DNA from: Salvelinus alpinus
Lineage: Eukaryota; Chordata; Actinopteri; Salmoniformes; Salmonidae
Assembly: GCF_045679555.1 (NCBI RefSeq)
Contig: NC_092120.1
Location: 7,353,574-7,417,573, forward strand
Reading direction: 5' to 3'
Length of the DNA: 64,000 bases
Notes under the pieces: generated by a model
The model's input: only the letters and a program-made list of their open reading frames with translations
What the model was told of the DNA's origin: nothing
Databases searched by the model: none
Shown here: in pieces, positions 11,101 through 21,721 of the stretch
How the letters are laid out: each line of letters begins with the position of its first letter
Numbering within the stretch: position 1 is the first letter of the stretch
Position numbers and translations under genes: made by a program

Positions 11101-14100
11101 CAACAGCATCAATGTAACAGTTTAACTTTAGACCGTACCCTCGCCCCGACACGGGCGCGAACCAGGGACCCTCTGCACACATCAACAACAGTCACCCACG
11201 AAGCGTCGTTACCCATCGCTCCACAAAAGCCGCGGCTCTTGCAGAGCAAGGGGACCACTACTAATTCAAGGCCTCTAAGCGAGTGACGTAACCGATTGAA
11301 ACGCTATTAGCGCGCACCACTGCTAACTAGCTAACCATTTCACATCCGTTACACTTGCCATAACAAATGGGTTGAATACTTATTGATTCAAGACATTTCA
11401 GCTTTTCATTTTTTCTTAATTTGTAATTTTTTGGGTATTTTTTTATATTATACTTTGGGGTGTGGAGGCCAGTGACACAAAATCTCAATTTAACAAATTT
11501 TAAATGCAGGCAGTAACACAACAAAAGGTAGAAAAAGTCAAGGGGTGTGAATACTTTCTGAAGGCACCCGTATCTAGGATCCTCTACCCTCTATATCTAA
11601 TACCTTGCTTTGGGTATCATTCTGTTAGGTTCTTATTTTTCAGAGAAAATAACCCACGGACACTAGAGAAGCTTTAACCAAGTTTAATTCTTCCCAAAGG
11701 TTCTGTACAGCTGTAATCAGACAACCCAACATTTGTTCCATCCAGATATTTATATCCCACTTAAGACACTCCTTCTCTCCAATCCTTACATTTTATGGCT
11801 CTACAGGAAGCTAATAAAGAGCGTAACAGGATACCACACATTTATTACTCCCTGATGAGAATCTGTCCTCACCTCCTGACCTCAACCCCTCCTTCATCTA
11901 ATATACAGATGTCTATCTGTCTTTCCTGTATCAACACGTCACTCTCCTCTCCTCCATCAAACACATTCCAAAGCCTTCTGGCTTTCTACAGAGAACCCTT
12001 AACTTTCTGTTTTGATTCTATGCTTCTTCTCTATCATTTATTTAATATCTCAATGTTCAAAATGTCGAACCCAACAATTCTATAGACATACATACAGGTA
12101 ACTGTCGAAATCAAATAAAGCGTCTAAATAGGATGTTGGGCCACCACGAGCTGCCAGAACATGGCATAGATTCTACAAGTGTCTGGAACTATTGGAGGGA
12201 TGCGACACCATTCTTCCACATACCATAAATTCCATCATTTTGTGTTTTGTTGATGGTAGAGGAAAACACTGTCTCAGGCGCTACTCCAGAATCTCTCATA
12301 AGTGTTCAATTGGGTTGAGATCTGGTGACTGAAGCACACACACACACAGACAGACACATACTCACAAACCCCCTATGCTCCTTTGAGACCCATCTTTCAG
12401 TCACTGAGATCTCTTCGAGCCATGGTAGCCAATATAATGGATAACTAGGCATGATGGATTGTTAAGAGCTTAATTAACTCAGGAACCACACCTGTGTAGA
12501 AGCACCTGCTTTCAATATACTTTATATCCCTCGTTTACTAGTGTTTCCTTTATTTAGTCAGTTACCTGTATATGTACATACATATGTGTTTATGTACATC
12601 ATTGGTATGTTATGTTTCAGGAGTGCAGCTGGATCCTAGTAGAGCATGGTGTCCGGTGTTGGAGTGCCAGGCTGTCTGCAGCATCGGGCCCAGCTCAGAG
12701 GGCCAGCCTACGTCCGTGCCCTGTCCAGCCTGCCACACCGTCTTCTGCTCTGGTTGTAGAGGGCCCTGGCAGTACGGGCACGCCTGCACCGAGCACCAGC
12801 CTATGACATCATCATCATCTGCCTCAGAGAGCAGGTCAGTCTGTCACAGTCAGGGCACCTTGGTGGAAAAAATATTGTCACAAAAAAACTGATGAATGCT
12901 GATTGAAGCAGTAGTTGGCAGTTGTCTTGGCCTTTTGGCCATTTCTGGTGTGCCACAGACAGTGTGCTCAGTGTGTTCCTCAGAAATTCCGTCGGTGTCT
13001 CTCTCTCTATGCTGCATCCAGTATTCCACCCCTTCCACCCTTCAATGTGTGTGTGTGTGTGTGTGTGTGTTTGTTATTGGAAGGTGTGGAGTAAAGCATA
13101 ATGGAATGCCATTGTGTCCCTGTCAAAGGGGAGGAGTAGGGGAGTCAGTCAGTGAATCCATTTCTGTTGCTTTGACAACGCGAAATGCCTCATGTACTGG
13201 AGGAAATGTCCTTGAGACGATGGATTTAATGTACTAAAGTATAACAACATCAGACAAGACCAGAAAGTGTTCTAAAATCTTAGAATTGAGCCCCAAAGTA
13301 TGAGAGACAGAATGCCAGTTTGATGTTGTTGTGGGGGATTAACACTATTGGTCCATTTAGTAATACAATGCAGTTAATTCAATCCCTTCTTACCATGGTA
13401 TTCAGTCAACTAGTTCCCTCATAGTTAAGCCGCCAATTAACATTAGTGCTAAATAAAGATGCCAGTCTGTGCCTCAGCTCCCATGGTTTAACACTGCTAA
13501 CACCATATAATTATATTTACACTATAATGTATAGACATTATTAACATTCTTATTCATATCTGTCTGAACCCACTCTCCCTCACCTCCCCCACCACCTCTC
13601 CCCCCATCTCCCCCACCTCTCCACCGCTCATCCACCTGTCCCCAGGGGCCGGTCATGCAGTGACTCTGATCTGCCCATCAAGCAGTGCCCCATGTGTGGT
13701 GTGTACATCGAGAGGAACCAAGGCTGTGCCCAGATGCTGTGTAAGAGCTGCAAACACACCTTCTGCTGGTACTGTCTGCAGAACCTGGATGTAAGTCCAC
13801 ATACAGTGATAAATGCTTCAATAAGTCTGAACCTACATGTTGTATGTTAATGGTAATACTGTATTCCTCTATGTTAAGGGGAAATATTTTTGAGGCACTA
13901 TGATAACTGTTATATGTTAAGGTGATATATTCCTGAGGCACTATGATAACTGTTGTTATATGTTAAGGTGATATATTCCTGAGGCACTATGATAACTGTT
14001 GTTATATGTTAAGGTGATATATTCCTGAGGCACTATGATAACTGTTGTTATATGTTAAGGTGATATATTCCTGAGGCACTATGCTAACTGTTGTTATATG

Positions 14101-15025
14101 TTAAGGTGATATATTCCTGAGGCACTATGATAACTGTTGTTATATGTTAAGGTGATATATTCTTGAGGCACTATGATAACTGTTATATGTTTAGGTGATA
14201 TATTCCTGAGGCACTATGATAACTGTTGTTATATGTTAAGGTGATATATTCCTGAGGCACTATGATAACTGTTGTTATATGTTAAGGTGATATATTCCTG
14301 AGGCACTATGATAACTGTTGTTATATGTTAAGGTGATATATTTCTGAGGCACTATGATAACTGTTGTTATATGTTAAGGTGATATATTCCTGAGGCACTA
14401 TGATAACTGTTGTTATATGTTAAGGTGATATATTTCTGAGGCACTATGATAACTGTTATATGTTTAGGTGATATATTTCTGAGGCACTATGATAACTGTT
14501 ATATGTTAAGGTGATATATTCCTGAGGCACTATGATAACTGTTATATGTTTAGGGTGATATATTCCTGAGGCACTATGATAAGGGGCCATGCAGGAACAA
14601 GCTGGGCCACTCCCGAGCCTCCGTCATGTGGAACAGAACACAGGTGAGGTGACTCTTCTCATTTTACACCCCAGTAAACCAGGAAATTTGTGTTTTGCTA
14701 TATCAAGTTTTCTTGTATGCCTGAAATAACAGTAATTGGCCTGACATTAAGTATGTGACATTCACATTTATTGGCCTCCTGCTAAACACCCTGTGTGTGC
14801 GCGTTTGTGCATGCGTGTGTGTGAACCCTGTCCTCTTGGCAGGTGGTGGGCATCCTGGTTGGCGTCAGTGTCATCGTGCTGGTGGCCTCTCCTCTCCTCC
14901 TGCTGGCTTCACCCTGCATCCTGTGCTGCCTGTGCAAGCCCTGCCGAGGCAAAAAGAAGAGGAGGAAGAAGAAAGAGCTCACGCAGACAGACATACAGCC
15001 AGAACTCAGTCCCACCAAGTCATAA
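8195..15025 (+). CDS. rnf144b: RNF144B-like RBR E3 ubiquitin ligase, complete coding region
   Basis: Coding exons: 8283-8498, 9477-9581, 10209-10269, 12621-12834, 13646-13790, 14554-14643, 14843-15025. All have GT/AG borders and phases join without a stop, giving 337 residues. The exon at 8195 carries 88 bases of 5' UTR with a short upstream ATG frame at 8198. Domains in order: a low-complexity N-terminus (1-42); RING1 from Cys47/Cys50; the IBR in the middle; RING2 with [19 protein letters not shown], in which Cys226 matches the catalytic cysteine of RBR ligases; then one hydrophobic tail-anchor segment (about 279-303) followed by a basic tail. The family accepts ubiquitin from E2 onto the RING2 cysteine and acts at membranes. 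Phrases such as [19 protein letters not shown] and [20 protein letters not shown] match RNF144B better than RNF144A. Human RNF144B is about 303 residues; the extra length is mostly at the N-terminus. Exon 7 adjoins a minisatellite built from its own start. Confidence 0.93.
9617..9713. repeat. Short palindromic MITE (copy 1)
   Basis: The sequence aaatgacaccctattccctttatagtgcac is mirrored by gggaatagggtgccatttt about 90 bp later. Further copies of this same family lie at 15508, 37853, 39289 and 63523. Partial copies are seen near 7290, 8925 and 29861. Confidence 0.8.
10894..11570. mobile_element. Tc1-like element remnant with a nested insertion
   Basis: Ends are cagtgccttcagaaagtattc and the reverse complement gaatactttctgaaggcacccg, flanked by TA. 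No transposase frame survives. A separate 241-bp repeat (11113-11353) is inserted in the middle. It lies in the intron between rnf144b coding exons 3 and 4. Confidence 0.85.
11113..11353 (-). mobile_element. tRNA-like short interspersed repeat bounded by TGTAAC/GTTACA
   Basis: It begins tgtaacag and ends ccgttaca. On the minus strand it contains CCCTGGTTCGCGCCCGTGTC, which has a tRNA B-box-like GGTTCGCGCCC, preceded by a possible A-box region (GGAGCGATGGGTAACG). GC content is far above its AT-rich host element. I read it as a SINE-like repeat; the symmetric ends leave open a different class. Confidence 0.55.
11623..12076 (-). mobile_element. Solo LTR with 4-bp TSD
   Basis: On the plus strand it runs from tgttaggttc to gaacccaaca, flanked by attc on both sides (11619-11622 and 12077-12080). 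An AATAAA-type signal on the minus strand and the TGTTGGGTTC start suggest the LTR is oriented minus. No internal region is present. The family (probably Gypsy or ERV-like) cannot be settled by eye. Confidence 0.65.
12095..12568. mobile_element. Non-autonomous Tc1-like element
   Basis: Ends caggtaactg and cagttacctg are inverted copies bounded by TA. The interior retains phrases typical of decayed fish Tc1 transposase antisense (for example gttcaattgggttgagatctgg). About 474 bp and broken. It ends about 50 bp before rnf144b coding exon 4 at 12621. Confidence 0.8.
13838..14582. repeat. 43-46-bp minisatellite derived from the start of rnf144b exon 7
   Basis: The phrase gaggcactatgataac recurs about every 46 bp (13934, 13980, 14026, 14072, 14118 and so on); some units lack gtt and are 43 bp. 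I count 15 intronic units plus a 16th that is the beginning of coding exon 7 (14554-14582, residues [10 protein letters not shown]). Each unit includes a copy of the intron end (tatgttaag or tatgtttag) and about 26 bp of exon. A degenerate start is visible from about 13838. Confidence 0.96.
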
Positions 15026-15850
15026 AGAGAGACTGCTCCTTCTTCTCACCACGGTCTGGGAATGGATCCATTCAGTCAATTCAGGAACTGATTTTAATTC
15101 ATGAATGAAAACACTTAATTGAAAAGAATGGGGTATTTTCCAACTCATTGAATTTTAAATAATGTTATTGAATTGGCAGAATTGAAAACTGACTAGTACC
15201 CTGATTGCCATCATCTCACACACACATACAGTACAGGACCACTGTCTACCACCCTCATGTGCCAAACGTCACCATGCCAAACCAGTCTTCTTACAGTAGG
15301 TGCACAAGTGCCTCCATCCTACAGTGCCTGGTATTTGGTGGTATTTGTTTTTCCTTCCATTATATTATGCAAAAATGTGTGTTGTTTATGAAAAGAATGA
15401 CTGTATGTAACATAGGGAAAATCCTTAACCAATGCAAAACATTGTTTCATAATGTGCTGTGGAAACTGCATTGTGCACTGTATTGGGTACTGGGAGAAAA
15501 ATGTGTTCATCCCAAATGGCACCCTATTCCCTACATAGTATGCTATCCCTGGTCAAAGGTGTGAACTATAATGGGAATAGGGTGCCATTTTGGAAGTAAC
15601 CAATGATATAGGGCTTCAAAGGTGCACATAGAAATATTTTCTGCTGCTGACAGATTCCACCTGGAATTCCAGACCAAATTTCTGTTGGATTCTATATACT
15701 ACTACTACTACTATAATGTATGTAAATATGTATTTATGGAATTGTGTATATGGTGTCCTGTCTTGTTTCTACTTTTTTCGTTGATGTTTCTGCATCAGAT
15801 ATTTTGTAAAAGATCCATTGTAATTGAAATAAACATCAGATATTGGACAT
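15026..15850 (+). other. rnf144b: rnf144b 3' UTR with polyadenylation signal
   Basis: From the TAA at 15023-15025 the sequence runs without other exons to an AATAAA at 15828-15833. It contains one palindromic MITE copy (15508-15597) and a short (CTA)n run at about 15700. The UTR end is inferred from the signal only. Confidence 0.55.
15508..15597. repeat. Short palindromic MITE (copy 2)
   Basis: aaatggcaccctattccctac on the left and gggaatagggtgccattttgg on the right are reverse complements, as in the copy at 9617. It lies inside the inferred 3' UTR of rnf144b. Confidence 0.8.
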
Positions 15851-16876
15851 GCCCTGGCTGCATAATAAGTTTTAAGTTCCTCGGTGTACACATCACGGAC
15901 AAACTGAATTGGTCCACCCACACAGACAGCGTTGTGAAGAAGGCGCAGCAGCGCCTCTTCAACCTCAGGAGGCTGAAGAAATTCGGCTTGTCACCAAAAG
16001 CACTCACAAACTTCTACAGATGCACAATCGAGAGCATCCTGTCGGGCTGTATCACCGCCTGGTACGGCAACTGCTCCGCCCACAACCGTAAGGCTCTCCA
16101 GAGGGTAGTGAGGTCTGCAGAACGCATCACCGGGGGCAAACTACCTGCCCTCCAGGACACCTACACCACCCGATGTCACAGGAAGGCCATAAAGATCATC
16201 AAGGACAACAACCACCCAAGCCACTGCCTGTTCACCCCGCTATCATCCAGAAGGCGAGGTCAGTACAGGTGCATCAAAGCAGGGACCGAGAGACTGAAAA
16301 ACAGCTTCTATCTCAAGGCCATCAGACTGTTAAACAGCCACCACTAACATTTAGCGGCCGCTGCCAACATACTGACTCAACTCCAGCCACTTTAAAAATG
16401 GGAATTGATGGAAATTATGTAAAAATGTACCACTAGCCACTTTAAACAATGCCACTTAATATAATGTTTACATACCCTACATTACCCATCTCATATGTAT
16501 ATGTATATACTGTACTCTATATCATCTACTGCATCTTGCCATCTTTATGTAATACATGTACCACTAGCCACTTTAAACTATGCCACTTTATGTTTACATA
16601 CCCTACAGTACTCATCTCATATGTATATACCGTACTCTATACCATCTACTGCATCTTGCCTATGCCGTTCTGTACCATCACTCATTCATATATCTTTATG
16701 TACATATTCTTTATCCCTTTACACTTGTGTGTATAAGGTAGTAGTTGTGGAATTGTTAGGTTAGATTACTTGTTGTTATTACTGCATTGTCAGAACTAGA
16801 AGCACAAGCATTTCGCTACACTCGCATTAACATCTGCTAACCATGTGTATGTGACTAATAAAATTTGATTTGATTT
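15848..16876 (+). mobile_element. 3' end of an L2-type non-LTR retrotransposon (LINE)
   Basis: The frame up to the stop at 16345-16347 encodes the end of a reverse transcriptase-like polyprotein: FLGVHITDKLNWSTHTDSVV, then QQRLFNLRRLKKFG, LTNFYRCTIESILSGCITAWYG and a C-terminal KAIRLLNSHH. This is the familiar fish L2/Rex1-like RT C-terminus. The 3' UTR ends taataaaatttgatttgattt, the usual tail with TGATT repeats. The RT catalytic core and endonuclease are absent, so it is a 5'-truncated copy, as most LINE insertions are. Confidence 0.85.
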
Positions 16877-17373
16877 AATAGTATGGCCCACTTAAATGTT
16901 TGTTTGCACATTGTTATATAATCTTGTTTATAATAATTTATAACATGACCTTTCGAGATTCACCCAGTCATAGGCCTGGTTGTCTTCATCATCTTGCTAC
17001 TGAAGACTAGAACTATAGTAAATTGGGCCCTAAAGAGGTCGTACAATGTGAATGACTGCAATAGTGTTGCAATGTATAGATTAGCCTATCAGATCCAAAG
17101 TCTACCACGGAATTTGGTAATGACAGTTAGCGTTGACCAAAGAAGACCGTGATAGAGCTGACTAGTTTGTGGGTTTTGAAAGGCGGTTTGATGCTGTCAA
17201 ACGGGACCAAAAATTACTATTTTGATAAAAATCTAAAACTGTTAGTGTTCTGCTGGATACCAGAGACACCTTGTGGTAGATGTGAAGATTGCGTTTCTTA
17301 TTTTCGATCAAGACGAAGTGGAACTTCAAGGGGAAAACTCACAGATGATCTGAAGTTCTTAAAAGTATTTGAC
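16877..17373. other. Intergenic sequence before the xylose isomerase relic
   Basis: About 500 bp between the LINE tail and the first xylose isomerase ATG. An open frame runs through into the ATG but carries no recognisable domain; it is most likely promoter and 5' UTR. No clear TATA box. Confidence 0.4.
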
Positions 17374-17663
17374 ATGGCTACGGAAACAGAATTCTTTCCT
17401 GGTAATCATTCTTTGCTTCAATTATAGCACACTTCTTCCTCAATATAGGTTCTATATAGGCTTTAAGTCAGTGACAATTGACAGCTAAGAACCCTGCAAA
17501 CAAGAGTTGAGATTGGAAGTTTCATTCATTCACAAAACAATAACTGAAATTGTTTTTCGTCGTGCATTGCAGTTAGATGCTTTATAAATGTGAAGTTTCT
17601 GCAATATTAACAGGGAAACCCGATTTTCTAAGGCAATGTTTTATTTTTGCTTGATTTGGACTG

Positions 17664-18745
17664 AAACAGGTGCCGGTATTGTGCCTAAAATCTCCCCCTT
17701 CCCAGAATTCCCCCCCTTCGCGTGAACGCGCACACACTAAATTCTTCATTGCTGCGACTTGCTTGCTAGTTTAGATTTCTGCTCTTCAGTCAGTTTAGCC
17801 TACATTTCACTGATCTTAGTAGCAGAAAGCATTTTTTATTTGTGTTCTTGAAGGAAGCTGTCAATGATCACGTTAGGCTGCGTTTCATTTAAATATTTTA
17901 TAGCGGTTTGATCGCGGGGGAGGCACTTGTAATGTCTGCAGTTTTCGGTTTGGCTATTTGTTTCAAGTGTATTAGTCAATAAATAAATCTCTTTGCCAAA
18001 ATTCGTCATCTCCCATTTTTTGACTAGTAGTTGTGAAATGTTTATTTATTGCCTGCATGGCCTATGTTTAATATAACACATACATTAATTGTTCATTTCG
18101 ATGCCTATCCTGACGTGAAGTTTGTTCTCTAGAAAGTAATTGACTAGCCACATAATTAAGGAAATTATAAGGGGGGAAGGGTTTCGGCAAGGCTATTTTC
18201 TTGCCTGTCGAAATTCTCTCCCCCCATTATATCCTGGGACTGCAATGCTTGGCACACTTCATAATAATTTTTGGTAGCTCATGTTGACCAGTGGTGTGTG
18301 ACAAAGTATTTGACTCTAGCCACAAAATTAAGGAAATTAGAAGGGGAGGGAGAATTTCGGTAGGTAAAGAAAATAGCTTTGGTGAACCCCCTCCCCACTT
18401 CTAATTTCCTTAATTTTGTGGCTAGAGTCAAATACTTTCTGTGGAGGGAGTAAAATGTAGGCAAGCAATAAAAATTTCAGAACAGCTACTATTCGAATAA
18501 GACATGGGAGAGATTATGAATTTTGGCAAAGAGATTTATTTATAGACTAATACACTTGAAACAAATAACCAAACCGAAAACTGCAGACATTACTAGTGCC
18601 TCCCCCGCGATCAAGCCGACGTAATAAAACAAAAAATGAAACGCAGCCTAACGTGATCAGAAATCTCAATTTGCAAGCAAGTCGCAGCAATGAAGAATTG
18701 TGCGCGTTCACGGGAAGGGGGGGTTCTCGGCACAACACCTGTACT
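17664..18745. repeat. Large foldback (inverted repeat) in intron 1 of the xylose isomerase relic
   Basis: The left arm (about 17664-18060) and right arm (about 18455-18745) are diverged reverse complements. Examples are attcttcattgctgcgact at 17741 against the mirrored text near 18680, and gatcgcgggggaggcacttg at 17909 against the mirrored text at 18594-18613. A second, tighter hairpin lies in the centre (18308-18438), with arms gactctagccacaaaattaagg and its exact reverse complement. No transposase is present; it resembles a foldback element. Confidence 0.85.
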
Positions 18746-20116
18746 CAGCTCCGGTGAGCTCCTTCCCAAATCAAGCACTGTTCGAGTTAGTTCTGGGTTA
18801 ACCGAGATTAATGTATCACACAGGTATTCTGAAGATTCCATATGTACCCAACGCTGGCGCTCAAAACGTATTGTGTTTCCAACACTACAATGCAGAATAA
18901 GTAGGTGTGGCGAACTTGAAAGAAGGGCTGTGTGTGTCAGGTGTCATGGAAGTGTCTTTTGTCTTCTTGTTGCACAGTGAGACTCTACCTCCTTTACACA
19001 CCTGAATGATCCCACCTGAGGTTTTCATAGCAGGCTTCATGTAACTGTTTACCTGTGCAGGTGCTGAGATTCTCAGTCTGTTACTGGCACTCCTTCTGTG
19101 GGACTGGTAATGAATGTTCACTAACACACATTGATTGCTTCAGGTCACTCTCATGTATACTGTACATAGACTACAGAAACATTTGTACATTTAATTCAAT
19201 AAAGCACTGTCTCTTTCATCAAAAAACAACCCCGATCTCTCATCATGGGTCTGTCACAATGACTTCATGTGATGTATTTTGGTTTTCCTCCATTTGACCC
19301 ACCACCAGGTGCTGACCCTTTTGGGTTCCAGACACTACACAGACCCTGGAATGAGGGTGCTTCCCCCATGGAATGTGCCAAGAAGAGACTCCATGCAGCC
19401 TTTGAGTTCTTCACCAAACTTGGTGTGAGTGAGCTTCCACCCAAATACTGTACCTTTAAAACTTTGTATTTTAGAATGTACCGCTTTTAAAAAAAATAAA
19501 GAAACCATATTGATTCATGTGTATGTTCTTTTCAGGTGAAGTACTACACCTTTCATGACAGGTATTGTCACATTGTTCCTACAGTATCAAATCAATTAAT
19601 CTTGGTAGAGACATTGATAGAGTGGCCATTTATGCCTTAAAGAAGTAGCACCAGTCCAAGATGCTTGTTCTCTCACCCATGGTCATTGTATACTAACTGA
19701 TCTATGTTACCCTCCTATCCATCCTGTTGTATAGGGACATGTCCCCTGAAGGAAGCACTCTGGAGGAATCCAACAGAAACCTGGATGAGATGACAGACCT
19801 GGCCCTGCAGCTGCAGAATAGGACTGGGGTCAAGGCGCTGTGGGTCACCTGCAATCTGTTCGCTCACTCAAGGTCAGCTTTCCTCATCAACCTTAGTCAT
19901 TTTTACACTCCAAAGGTTATTTTCACACTTCAAAGTGGAAGAGATGATAATCTGTTGTAGGCTGTATAATAGAGGATATATGGTATATTATTGGCTATAT
20001 GCATAATATTTATGTCTAATTGTCCAGATTTCATGATGAAGCCATCTCTTTGCCATTTGACTTGGAGCCTACATTTCTTTTTAATTAATTTGTATTTATT
20101 GCCAATACCATAGGTA

Positions 20117-21721
20117 CAGTGAGGGAAAAAAGTATTTGATCCCCTGCTGATTTTGTACGTTTGCCCACTGACAAAGAAATTATCAGTCTATAATTTTAAT
20201 GGTAGGTTTATTTGAACAGTGAGAGACAGAATAACAACAAAAATATCCAGAAAAATGCATGTCAAAAATGTTATAAATTGATTTGCATTTTAATGAGGGA
20301 AATAAGTATTTGACCCCTTCTCAATCAAAAAGATTTCTGGCTCCCAGGTGTCTTTCATACAGGTAACGAACGGAGATTAGGAGCACACTCTTAAAGGGAG
20401 TGCTCCTATTCTCAGTTTCTTACCTGTATAAAAGATACCTGTCCACAGAAGCAATCAATCAATCAGATTCCAAACTCTCCACCATGGCCAAGACCAAAGA
20501 GCTCTCCAAGGATGTCAGGGACAAGATTGTAGACCTACACAAGGCTGGAATGGGCTACAAGACCATCGCCAAGCAGCTTGGTGAGAAGGTGACAACAGTT
20601 TCTGTGATTATTCGCAAATGGAAGAAACACAAAAGAACTGTCAATCTCCCTCAGCCTGAGGCTCCATGCAAGATCTCACCTCGTGGAGTTGCAATGATCA
20701 TGAGAACGGTGAGGAATCAGCCCAGAACTACACAGGAGGATCTTGTCAATGATCTCAAGGCAGCTGGGACCATAGTCATCAAGAAAACAATTGGTAACAC
20801 ACTATGCCGTGAAGGACTGAAATCCTGCAGCGCCCGCAAGGTCCCCCTGCTCAAGAAAGCACATATACATGCCCGTCTGAAGTTTGCCAATGAACATCTG
20901 AATGATTCAGAGGACAACTGGGTGAACGTGTTGTGGTCAGATGAGACCAAAATGGAGTTCTTTGGCATCAACCCAACTTGCCGTGTTTGGAGGAGGAGGA
21001 ATGCTGCCTATGACACCAAGAAACCATCCCCACCGTCAAACATGGAGGTGGAAACATTATGCTTTGGGGGTGTTTTTCTGCTAAAGGGACAGGACAACTT
21101 CACCGCATCAAAGGGACGATGGACGGGGCCATGTACCGTCAAATCTTGGGTGAAAACCTCCTTCCCTCAGCCAGGGTATTGAAAATGGGTCGTGGATGGG
21201 TATTCCAGCATGACAATGACCCAAAACACACGGCCAAGGCAACAAAGGAGTGGCTCAAGAAGAAGTACATTAAGGTCCTGGAGTGGCCTAGCCAGTCTCC
21301 AGACCTTAATCCCATAGAAAATCTGTGGAGGGAGCTGAAGGTTCGAGTTGCCAAACGTCAGCCTCGAAACCTTAATGACTTGAAGAAGATCTGCAAAGAG
21401 GAGTGGGACAAAATCCCTCCTGAGATGTGTGCAAACCTGGTGGCCAACTACAAGAAACGTCTGACCTCTGTGATTGCCAACAAGGGTTTTGCCACCAAGT
21501 ACTAAGTCATGTTTTGCAGAGGGGTCAAATACTTATTTCCCTCATTAAAATGCAAATCAATTCATAACATTTTTGACATGCGTTTTTCTGGATTTTTTTG
21601 TTGATATTCTGTCTCTCACTGTTCAAATAAACCTACCATTAAAATTATAGACTGATCATTTCTTTGTCAGTGGGCAAACGTACAAAATCAGCAGGGGATC
21701 AAATACTTTTTTCCCTCACTG
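20117..21721 (+). mobile_element. Tc1-like transposon, nearly intact, inserted into an exon
   Basis: About 1605 bp with inverted repeats of roughly 200 bp (starting cagtgagggaaaaaagtattt) and TA duplications at 20115-20116 and 21722-21723. The transposase begins at 20487 ([20 protein letters not shown]). It has an N-terminal helix-turn-helix region, then a DDE domain: WSDETK (first D), [11 protein letters not shown] (second D) and NPIENLW (E). It ends at 21505 (NKGFATKY). A single base missing near 21030-21050 (before [13 protein letters not shown]) shifts the frame once; otherwise the frame is open. The TIRs are nearly identical, so the insertion looks fairly young. Confidence 0.95.

Noticed and set aside
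15622-16347. 241-codon frame considered as a host gene.
   Set aside because: Its C-terminal two thirds are the fish L2-like reverse transcriptase end, and it is followed by the LINE 3' tail; its first part is rnf144b 3' UTR read by chance.
17149-17427. 92-codon frame covering the xylose isomerase start, considered as a longer first exon.
   Set aside because: Only MATETEFFPG from 17374 matches the family; upstream residues have no similarity.
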